Below are positions 12,601 to 24,600 of a stretch of DNA of 64,000 nt, piece by piece. A model generated the notes under the pieces. It worked only from the letters and a program-made list of their open reading frames with translations. It did not search any database and had not been told where the DNA came from. This stretch comes from Lateolabrax maculatus. Lineage: Eukaryota > Chordata > Actinopteri > Acropomatiformes > Lateolabracidae. The position numbers were made by a program, and so were the translations under genes. Every line of letters begins with the position of its first letter. Position 1 is the stretch's first letter. Where the stretch lies: NCBI GenBank assembly GCA_031216445.1, contig CM062215.1, forward strand, positions 1,546,501-1,610,500, read 5' to 3'.

Positions 12601-15600
12601 ACACAGTCTTCTCCTCTGCATCTGCATCCAAGATGTTCTCCGCTGAGTGATACCTCCCTTGCGTCTTGGCCTCCGATGACTTCTTCTGTTTGTTCCACGT
12701 CGCTTGGTACTCGGCAAAGGTCCCAAGCCTCTGCTGCTCTAGTAAGACCTGCTTATGTCCAGGGCTGAGGTGGTTGGGGTCTGCTGATTGGTGAGCCTCC
12801 TCAGGAGTTCTCTCTTTGGGTTTGCCTGTCTCACCAAGGTCTGTGTTCAAATTCGTACCATGACTGGACTTCAGCACAGGCCTGGAAAACACTGGTTTGG
12901 TCTCAAAGAACTTCCTCCGCTCACCAAAAGACCCGGTTTGAAGTTCTCCCTCCACTCCCACTTTGTCTATCTTGTCAGGTTCTGAGAAGGAGTGCGTCCG
13001 CTTCGCAAGGGGGAAGCGCTTACGTCCTTTAATCCGTCCATTGGAGGTTTTAATTACCGGCACCTCTGGTCCAAGAGGCTCAAGGTCTCGTCTCTGGAAG
13101 GAGGTGGCCTGGAGAACCCTGGCCTGCGCCTCTTTCAGGTGGTCCTTGTAGGTGTTGGAGAAAGACACAGAAGAAGATGCGGAAGTCTCTGTGCATCTCC
13201 ACTCCTCTGCCTCCTCATCATCAGCATCGCACGTCAGGGTCGCAGCACTGCGGCTTTTTTGCAGCTGGGCTCGCTTCTGCTGGATCTCATTGCGAAGGGT
13301 GGTGGCATAACGGTCACTGCGCCGATTTACTTTTCCACTGCTGGCAGAAATGGTATCACTGGCATCCTGGGTTGACAAGACACCCGTGGTCGTAGCTGCT
13401 GGTTGCCTCTCAGTCAGACTCCTACTCTCCTGAGCCAGGGAGTGGAGAAGTGGAGTTTTCAGGGGGGATATTCGGTGATCCTCTTGAGGGACCCATGGGT
13501 CTTGCCTTAAAAGACTGACCTTATGATCATTACTTTGATGTGTTGGAAAATGCCTTTTCATGTCATTAGAGTGTCCTTCACCTCTCTTTGCAGCATCCTC
13601 TGGACTACAGCTTTGAACAGAAAGTTCAGAGGTCTGATGGTCATAATGTAGACCATTCCCCAGATGGGAATGGCCATTGCGCTCCTTATTTTCACTGTAT
13701 GGCATTTGGGACTGAGATAGAGAGTTCTTTCCCTTAGCATTTTTCTTCAAGGAACTTAGAAAGCCTGGTTCATTGCTGTTTACCGAGTGGGATTTCTCTG
13801 TTTCCCCCTTCCGGCCCTCTGCTTTGCCCTTCCTGGCTTGGAGCTCAGCAGTCTGAACCAAATGCTTGCTTGCCAGGCCGTAGTATCGGTTGTGCCCCCC
13901 ATTCTCCAGGTTTCGATTTGCAGCAGAACTTGCCATTGATGCTGTAGAGTGCCGGACCTGTTTGCGGCTGAAGGCGTTTGTGGGCAGATCCTGGAGGCTG
14001 CGATAGTAGCTTCCAACACTCTGAATCTTGGTGGAAGGAGCTGACCTGGTCTGCAGGTAGAGGGGACTCTCGTCACTGTATTGCCTCTGGTGGGAAGGTA
14101 GTTGTGTGTAATGGGACTGTCTGACATCAATGCTGGACAGGGAAAATAGTTTGTTGGGATGCAGCTGGTTGTGGTTGTGATCAGCTGCCATGTTTGGATG
14201 GAGGAAGTCTTTGGTGGGCTGGGGGTTTAAGCTACGTCTGGCCTCTGAGGTTTTCTCCTGGTGAGATGTGAGGCCATTCGGGTTGTTATTTTCTGTCATT
14301 TTTTCAATTGACCTGCCTTTGCTCTTTGCTGGACCACCAGGCCCTTCAGAGTAAGGGAACACCTTTGTGGCAGCAAAACTGTCACTGCGCAGGGGAGCAG
14401 GTGGGGCAGAAGGAGACTGGGACTTCTTCTTCTCTGGTATCTGCCACACTGGGCCGGTGCTGGGTCTCCCTGCAATGGAGACCTGAGAAACAGGCTGCTC
14501 TTCAGCCCGTGACCCCTCCCAGCCACCGTTACCCAGTGTCGGCTGCAGGTACCTAGGCCGCTCGGCCTGTTGAGGTCCTTCACTCTGAAGACCCTTGAAG
14601 AAAATGTCTTCAGTGCTGGTACCCTTCCTACCAGATGTGCTGGGGTCATGACCAGGAGGGCTGGAGCCGCTAGAGAAACAGCTGAACCCGTAGTCTCTTT
14701 TGCCTCCTGGTTCACGGAGCGTCTCAGCGCTACTGATGTATTTAGTTGGGGAAAGGCGACCTGGTGGGTAGGGATGAGAGGGACGCTCCAGTCTTTCCAT
14801 GTTGTTCACTGAGTTGAACTGGCTGGTTAGTTGACGCTGGGTGCTCTGTTCCTCGTGAGTGGACAACTCTTTGGGCCTGGTGTGTAACATCACAAAAAAA
14901 ATGAATGCTTGATTTTATGAATTAATGTTATGCTAAGTTATAATGATACCTTTGTGATTTTATGCTTTAGAAGTGATTTCCATTACTTTTGATTAAATAA
15001 GAATATAATTCACACACACACACACACCTCCAACACCATCTGATCAAGCTAAAGAATGGATAAAATATATTTTCTGCCCTGTTTAATGCACACAGAAGCT
15101 AAAAGAGAACCTAAAAGGCTCACCTTGCTTCATGTTTTGGCTGCCAGACTGGTGCTGGGGGGGCCTCTCTCACAGTGGGCTCTGACTCCTCTTCTGTCAG
15201 CTTGGAGGAGTGCCAGGAATGGGGCCGCGAGCCCAGATCATTCTTCCTGCATGGCAAAGAGGCAATAAAACACTTTACACAATCACAAGCGAGTACATGA
15301 CAAGTGCTATATACTGTATAGTTTAACATTGTTTCATGTGTTTTGCCACCCCCATCATTCTTGACAAAGAGCCCACTAAAAGCTCTATCACTCAGGGATG
15401 AAGTGTTACTTGAAGTCCACAGAGATTCGACGGTGCAAGGATTCTCCAATAAAAACTTTCTTACATTCTTATTTATTGCAGTTACATACACAGATATTCA
15501 GTTGAATGGGCTGTTTGTCCAGGAGATTAAATCTCCAAACAACCAAAGCAACATTTGCAGATGAAGAGTCAGATCCCAAAAAAAGTCTATATTGGCTGTT

Positions 15601-18600
15601 TATTTTTTATTTATTTAGAGTATCAGTACACAATAGGAATCCGCTAACAACACGAATGACAAACTCCTTCTAGCCTCTGAGCATTGATGTGTTGGGTTTC
15701 TACACAATTACAAACTCATAATTGTATTTGGTTTGCTGTTCAGTATGTGCCACCAAAAGTTTTGCTGCAGGACTAAACTGGACTTCAGTTGCAGTCATGT
15801 ATGTATTGGGACCTATTCAACGTTTTCTAGGTATGTGATTGCAAATTTCAAAGTCTTCTGGCCTGGAAATCAAAATAATTTCTCATCCATACCTTGGTAA
15901 GAACCCTAGAAAGATAAAATGATTAGATTACTGCACTATGAACTTTGCTCACACCAAACTTGCACATACCCTTGCCTGAAGCGGTTTTTCCTGGAGAGCA
16001 TGTTGAAAAAGAAAATTGTCAAAAGATCATACAAAATCATTTCCCACAACATATTAAACCAGAGAAGAAAATATTATCACTTGTGAACTTCATGACATGT
16101 AAATGTGATGAAATTGACTAATACCACTTGAGGAGGCTGAATATCACTACGCTTAACACAACTTCAGGACAAAAACAGAAATGTACAAATTACAACTACA
16201 CAGTATTTGGTATGCACAAATAGCACCACACAGGGTAATACACAGTAGACAATACTACAAAGGAACACAAAGCACAAAGTACAAACTCAGTGACCAAAGA
16301 TCACTTAGGTTCACCAAAAACTACCAGCAAACATAACGGGATGTGGCTGGCTGATGTTACCTCATAGAGCTTCGCAAAATCTTGGTGAGGAAGCTCCTCG
16401 CCACATGAACCTCGGTTTCTGACGGCATTGTGCGTGGCGATACAACATCAACCATTTTAGCCCTGATCGGCGGTGTGTGAGGGAAGGAGAAACAGGAAGA
16501 GGAGGAGGAGAACACGTCGCCATCAAACGTTAACAAAAGAGATTCCAAGACAAGCAATGACACAAATAAATGTTTCCTTCTTTCTGAACCCTTTCTGGGC
16601 CAACCAGCAGCATGACGGACGATGCCTCTACTGTAAGACTGTAAATTGTAACCAAGCTAGAATAATGACATCTGAGATTAACATTTCATTGCAGTCACCT
16701 CATTAGGACAATCAGCGGTTTTTAGATACTGAAATGTCACTGTATTTTTGAGGAGGTTTAGTGCCTTGCACAAGGAAAATGTATATTGGCTGGAACCTGT
16801 GTCCCCTCTCTTATTGTGAAGAGCTTTCACAACAGAAGAGGGAGACAGATCTGTCACAGCCATATGGCACAGACAGAGCTTAGCTGCTTAGCTTTTAAAA
16901 AAATGAGATGGATGTGAGTCAGATTCACAGGTCGCCCCCCAACCACCACAACGTGTGCTTGAATTTCAAAATGAAAAAAAAATAAAAAATTTCAACACCA
17001 AAAATAAGTTATTAGAGTACATAATTAAAGCTCTTAGAAGAAGAAACTACTCTATACATTGAATGTTTTGTGACCTTTTGTTTTGACCTTTTGTTTTCCA
17101 AGTTCCCAAGTTCAAATGTCAAACAGAAGTGAAATATTTCAGCCAAATGAGACTTCAGTCGCCCTTATTGAAACTTTAACCTTGCTAGGCCATGATGGAG
17201 ACGCTGCATTCTTTCAGCAGAGGAATGCAGGGAGGCTGTACCCTCACTTCGACTGGGACATCTATGTTGGCTATCTCCCAGGAGTCTAAGAGTCTCCTTG
17301 TTGCTGCAGTGGACAAACAAAGCGTGACGCCTTCTGTCTGACTTTCTAACAATACTTCACCTGGTTCTGATTTCTGATGCTGTTTTGTTGCATATAATCC
17401 GTCAGAGGACAGTAGAGGTATTTGGTGTGTTTATTTCCTGATTTGTTTGTTGTTGTTTTTGAGTTTTATTCTCATTTTCCATAATTACAGTAAACACAAA
17501 AGTCAAAAGAAGCAAAGGAACACATAAAAAGGAAAGGGAAACACAGCAAAGGCTTCAAATACAACTTGTGGCTGCTTGAACTGCTGATCAGGTTTATTTG
17601 ACTGTTGTACGTTTTTAAGTCACTAATGAGAAAAGACAAGCAGCTGAACAGGTCCAATATAAGATGCCATAGTGTTGATTAAGTTAAAATTTCTTGATCT
17701 TGATCTTTGGTACTCAGATTTCTTTGCTGTGTTGTTTCCACCATGCACTTCAGAGATCACCTGTCAATCAAGCAGTGGCGAGACTGACACCTTCCTCCTT
17801 TTGGGTTACCTGCTGATGCATTTTGAACTTTTAATTTGAGTAATTTCTGAGACTGTGCTCTAGTTTATAAACCATTGATGATTTCCAGAGGAATTTTCTC
17901 TTTCTTCATGGAAACTTTATATGTAAACTTTACATGTTGCCATGGCAAACATACACATTTTTACATGCTCAGCTGGCTTGCTGTTCACTTACTACACTCA
18001 GTTTAGTCAATTATTTGGTGGAGTACCAAATGAACACTGTCATAATTTTTCTCTTTAGTTAGTGTCAAATTACATACTGCTTTTCTGTAACTTGCATATG
18101 AATTTACAGTTCCATTAAGGAAATTGTAAGAGACTGTGAGACATGTGGGAACTTTATTTTCTACTTATTTAAAAAACACCTCCAATTGACTGATTTTTTA
18201 AAATTAGCACAAGTTTTCCATTATGGTGATGTTAGCTGGATAAAACTGTACAAATTAAAGTTTCTGGTAGTTTCGGCCTATAAACCAAAGCGGAGTATCT
18301 ACACAGCTCTTCTTCTGTATATTCCTAACAAACCAAAAATGTGAAAATAGAGGAAGGCTACAACCACGCATTTATGGAACATCAAATCATGAAGTGGACA
18401 TCGTTGTTCAATCACAATGTGACACACAAAGTGAGAGTTTCATTGCCTTAACTAAAACTGCACAAAGGAAATGCAAATGTCTTTTTTTAAAGCGCTGAAG
18501 GTCTTTTGTCGGGGGATATAGCTGGTCCGTCACAGATATTCCACAGGGGAGGAGAAGCCACTGTTCACTCCCAGGATATATGAGCTGAACTAAGGCGGAG

Positions 18601-21600
18601 TTCATTCAGGAAAAGAACTAAACGTGAAACAGAAACACAGCTGACCCAGTTTTCTACTAGTTCACCTGTCATCAAGAGGATTTGATAAAGCTGAAGAAGG
18701 GCAGTAAAAATGAAAAATTATAAATTGTGAGTTGAGACAAGATTATTATCTCATCATACTAAAAAATGATCTTCTCATTGAGCATCTTTCACTCCTCAAA
18801 AAACTCCAAGAGATCTGGACAATCTGTGCAGTGAAATGTAAACTTCAACAACAGTGATCTGTCCTGCACTGTATTAGCAGCATGTGGAGGAGATCAGATC
18901 AGTTGTGTTAGAGTTTATAAACTCTTTATACTAAAGCAATAACATGTTCAATAAGTAGCTAAATTAGCATCAATAAAGCTTCCAGTTGTATATTAAAATG
19001 GCACGCAAAGACTGATAATTCTGACATTATATGTGTATAATCTGTATCTATAATATCCCAGGTAGTACTAAAATGATGAGTTGATCAATACGAAATGTAT
19101 TGTAAAAAAATCTGATGAAAGATTAAGTGATTCATTAGGCAAAAATGCCAGACATTCTCTGGTTCCGGCTTCTCAGATGTGAGGATTTGCTGTTTTTTAC
19201 TGTTTTAAATCATTGTTAACTGAATATTTTGGGGTTTTGGACAGTTGGTAAGACATTTAACATCTTCAATTTGGGTTTTATAAATTTGCGATGGGCATTT
19301 TTCACTATTTTCTGACCTCTGTTAAAACAAAATGATAAATCAGAGAATTAAAAAGGTATTAATAGATAAATTGATAGTGAAAATTAACACCACACAAAAA
19401 GCTCCATCTATCAAGTCATTTCTGTATATAATTAAGCACTTAAACCTCACTACCACAGCAGTACGAATACATCAGCCTGTAACTATAAATACCTGAAATA
19501 AGATGATTTTTATTATAATCAGAAATAATCTGGACATGTTTCACTGATATTATAAAAATACATTAAAATCACAATAACTTGATAAGGAGACGTTTGCTGT
19601 GTAAACCAACTTGCTTGGGCATCTCTCACTGAAATTAAGTGAAACAAAGCAACAATAAAACATGATAACTTACCAACTACTGCCAATAGTTTTGTTTGTG
19701 TGGAAGTTGTCTCTTCCAAAAGGACACTTCCACTTCACTACTCCACAGTCGGCTCCTTCAAAAACACTTCGGAACAGAAAAAACAGAAGCACTTTGACAC
19801 CACAGCTCCCACCAGTCTGACACAGACGAGAACTCTGAGGAATCTGGGAACTCCATGACTGAAGAGCTGCCGTCCTCCTCCTCCTCCTCCTCCTCCACAC
19901 ACTACGAACACACTCACAAACACACTCCACCATGTGCTGCACAGGAGATTTCCTTGGGGATTAAAATGGGGATTTGAGACGAAGGGGAGGAGTTATTGTC
20001 CTGTCCCGCGTCCTTGCTGTAATCTAGTGTTTAGACTGTAAATGGCTGAAGAGCCGCTGGGGCTGCTGGGGGGAGAGGGGGACGTATACACCATAACTGC
20101 GTTTCAAGCGTTTTCAAGGTTTTTCCAAAACAATATTTAAACTTTTAAATCTTCACCTAAATTAAAACAAATAAACTATTCTTAAATCGCTAGACCATTG
20201 CGATGAATTTCGACACAAACAGGTGTCTAGTTGCATGTTAGCACGCTAAACTAAGATGGAAACGGTGAAATGTTGACCTGATGATGGCGGTAGCGGAAAA
20301 GTCAGCTAAAAGTCGGTCAGCGAAAGTTGGTTGTCTGGGGACCATCAATATTTGTGCTAAATTCCAATCCATCCAATAGTTGTTTAGATATTAAGACACA
20401 AGATTTTCATGCCCTGTTCCCTCCCACTGTCTTCTCACATTTTATTATAACTTACTATAACTATATTTTATTTTGTACTGTATTTTTTATTCTGCTATTA
20501 CTTATAGCTGGGAAAATTGTGCTGCCATTCTAGCAATGGCTATATCCAGAGGATCCCGGTCTTAAGAGACCATCCTGGTGCACCAAAAAGATAAGATAAA
20601 AACAAAACTCAAAATAAATATAGGCTTTTAAGTTTCTGACTTCATTTGGTTATGGTAGTTGTAGCACCTTTTCAACCAAATGTAGCCCAATTTCAACCTA
20701 GATATCTAATTATGATCTTTTTATCTATTATTTTTGACATTTTAAACTTGGCTCTCACTATCAGATTTTGACACTGGCTAATTCCTGATACAAAAACTGG
20801 TTTTGACCTATTATCGGCCTGATATATGATTCTTCTTTCAGCCGTACATTCCATTATGACTTTTCTGTTGAAGCTCTACTTCAGTGTCCTTGTCAGGAAA
20901 CATAGCACAGACAGGAATGTTTGGCCTGGGCCCATCGCTGTTGTGAGAGATACCAGCCAATGTCAGGCTGAGGGGGAGGAGGGAGGCAGATACTGAGAGA
21001 CGACTCCACCATGAAGAAACTCCTCCACTGGGGAGGTTAAAGTACAAATCATGTGTGTTTGAAAGGAAGTTACTGTTCACTTATCCACTCAATCATTCTG
21101 TACAGGACCTGTGAGGGGTTATATCGGGTCTTATCAAATCTCCGTCAATGGGCCTGAAGTCACCCAAAATGTTAGTGGAATTTGGTTCAGCCTCTTGGGA
21201 AATGAGGCAACCAAGCTTCTTCACAACATTCGAGCTGTAAATTGGTGAGAAAGGCTGGTAAATTAGGGATTGAATAGAGGGCAAGCCCTAATTCACATGA
21301 CCCCTTCACCACAACAAGTGGCTGCTATGAATGAGGAGAGCTGTAATAGTGAGCGGAAAAAAAAGATATATCTTGAAAAACTAAGGGTAAAAGCCATTTA
21401 TAATTTCTGTAGTATGTAGATGTTGAAATACATTCAGACACAGTCATTAATACCCAGGTGGCTATCTATCCAATATCTATTGTTTTAGGATAGTTTGGCA
21501 AATGTTACAAATAAATGAGCAGGATTGATTTATGGCAATTTTGGATTTTTGTATGACTTTTGGATGTTCTTTGGTTTCTCCGTTTTAATTTACTGGATTT

Positions 21601-24600
21601 GCCAAAAACAGACATGGTGTAGTTTTTATCTATTAACACTTTTTCAATTTATACATTTTTTTTTAAATAAATATACCACAGTATATATTGATGATGCAAA
21701 ACCACTTCTAAGTCACTTCTGGTATCCACCTGTTCTATTTTAGTGTTCCTGTGGTCATGTTTGACAATAAAGAAAAGACTCTAATAATATACCTTTATCT
21801 GTCCATCCATCATCTATCTGTTGATGTCTTGCTAAGGACGGCTGAATCCTCAACTGCATTTCCTTGTATTTGCAAACAGACGTCCTTGTAGAAAAAAAGT
21901 GATGTCTGGTGATGTTTACCTTTCAACAATAATGGTTCTCAACCACTCCAATTATGTCGCCACTTTTTCCTTTCCTACCCATCGTGTATGACTCTATCAC
22001 TCCCTTCATTCCCAGCTCCTATCAGACAGCTCACTGGTGACACATCTTGCTGAATCACCAGCTTGCTGCTGTTGGAGCCCAAACAGCCAGCAGCAGCAGC
22101 AGCCTGTGGGGCCGATCTCGCCCCGCTGAGCTCTAAACACGATGACACAATAGAAAGTGCCAGCGTCATCACAACTGGGCTTATCGGTGTGTCACTGCCT
22201 GCACTGGCAACAAAAAAATAAAAAGAGGGGAGGAATAAAATGTACTGGAGAGAAAAGTAAGAACTCGGACACAATGTAAACCTGAAGATGTCCAACAGCT
22301 GGAACATCTGGCTCTGTTCTAACCAAATCTACACTGCTTTTTATACAACCGTCCAGTTCACCACAACAGGCTGAAAAGGGTTACAACCACCAATTATTTA
22401 CATTAACGATTAATCTGCTGATTTATTTAAATGTCAGGAAACAGTGAAAAATGCCCATCACAATTTCCTAAAAGCCCACAGTGCAAAACCCAAAGATATT
22501 TAATTCACTATCATAAAAAAACAAAAAAACTGCAAATATCTACATTTGAGAAGCTGAAACAAGTGAATTGACATTTTTCTTAATAAATGATTAAATCCTT
22601 ATCTGTGGATCGACCAATCAAATGATTGAATAATTTAGGATCTAGTAATATATACATTTGTTTACTCATAGCTCATCCCCCAGCTCTTAATATAAAGTGC
22701 AGAGGTTCACCCTGTACGAAAGAGATAATACCACAACCTGTAAATGTAAATACTCTGGGTGTTAATGGTTAGTTTTCCTGCCAAAACTCTGGGCTTTTCC
22801 ACTCTGTCAAGAATAAAATTAAAGTAAAATTCCAGAGAAAACTGACCTTCACTTTTCTTTTGCACTATGTAGGAGTGAGGGGTAAGTAAGACAGGAAAAA
22901 GTATGAACTTTTAGATTCAAAAAGGGGGTTTCTCAGCATAGTGAGAGAGTGACCATGTTCAACAATGGCTTATAATCTCATTAACTGCTTAAATTACTGA
23001 AAGGGAATCTGGATCCAGATGCAAAATGTAAATGTTTGAAGATCTTCTATTATTAACACATTTAAAATAATTATCTTCATGATTTCTAGTTTGTGAATAA
23101 AATGATTCCTGTTGGTTTTAGGCCAAAATGCTGGAAATATTTCCTGTAAACTGCAGCTGGTGGATATTACATTGTTGAGCACAGGGTCAAAAAACACTTG
23201 TTGCTCATGGAATTGTGTGAATCAATGCAAAAACTTCAGAAAATAGGCTTTGTCCGTGTGTGTGAGAGGGACAACAGGTTGTAACAGTAATTTAACACAC
23301 ATAATTAGCCTTCACTCTGCTTCACACTGAGCATCTCTGCTGAAGCTGAAGAATTAGTTAGGCACATACAAAGACTTAGTTTAACTTGTATCATCAGTTT
23401 ACCTGCACTAATGTTGTCATCCATCCCTTTTTGACGTTCAGATAAATCCACATGATATTAAATGTTATGCCAAAGATATAAAACGTTCCCCTTCGAGCAG
23501 TTTGCCAGTTCTTTTTTTTTTTTATCTACAGCTGATCCTTTAGGGAAAAACTGCCTCTCAACCTTTATATGTCATCTAGACGAAGATGTTATCTAAAACT
23601 CATTCACTTCCTGATCTAATCCCACTTGTCAGGAAACTAAATGATTGAATCAGAGGAGATGAAATAAAAGGGAATACAGCAAAAAAAGAAACAGAGGTGG
23701 AGGGAAAGAGGTAGTACCTGGGAGTGAAAATCTTCTCTTTTATCTTCTAAAAACATGTCCAGAAAGAGGAAAGAAAAGCAGACACGAGCGCCCACTCTGT
23801 GCTTGTTGGAGTAGCCAAAGCCCCTGAAAACAATGGGCTCTGCTGATATGGCCTATCCCACTAAGCAGTGTCAACTCACCTAGGCAACATGGACTGTACC
23901 ACTCCTCCTGCAAATCCAGGGGGCACCTGGACTGAAGCAGCTGAGGGTGACTCAACGCCCTCTCAGAGCAAGTTTTTAAGTTCCCCTACTCAATATGAGC
24001 CTGGCGTTTGCTCTCTAAACCAGCTCAGATCAGGGGTTTCCTCAGCAGAAGCAGGTTGTTGAAGCACCCCAGCGGCCCACCTATCCCTCCTGTTGACTCG
24101 GCCCACTCTGTAAAGCTGAACCCACGCCTGTGGCTTTGCAACTAGTAATTGGATTCAAGCCTTAAGACTCTTGTTGCCATTATAATTCTGGCAGGACAGG
24201 ACATCAGGAACACATGTAGTAAAAAGGGTTTAAAGAAGCAACTACAGAGGTCCAAAATAGATCAGCAATAAACTTTCTTTTCAGTATGGATGTTCAAAGA
24301 TTTGTTTTACTGGTCAGAGTTGTAGTCGAAGATTTTATACCATGTTTGACTTGGAGTGTATGTGTAAACCTAAGTTAACCTCTTAAAACTCTTCAACCAA
24401 CATGCATTCAGCTGCTGATGCAGGAAATCATTTTTTTCCCCATTTGCTTCAGGTAATATTAACACTTTACATTTTACACAGCATGGACATTCCGGGCTAA
24501 ATAAAGGATACATAAATAACAAATAAAAATTATCATCCAGACACAAAAATAATGATGAAAGCACAGCAACTACAGAGCATTTTGGATTATATTTTTATAT

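Noticed and set aside
22085..22105. Short CAG-repeat tract (minus-strand Ala run).
   Set aside because: Only a few units, in a presumed intron; no sign of function or unusual length.
21983..22211. A possible extra exon on the minus strand (CAG-coded Ala run, acceptor 'gttgccag', donor GATGG|GTAGGA).
   Set aside because: No recognised homology, and it does not fit any needed phase between shroom2 exons. Splice-like borders of this quality occur by chance.
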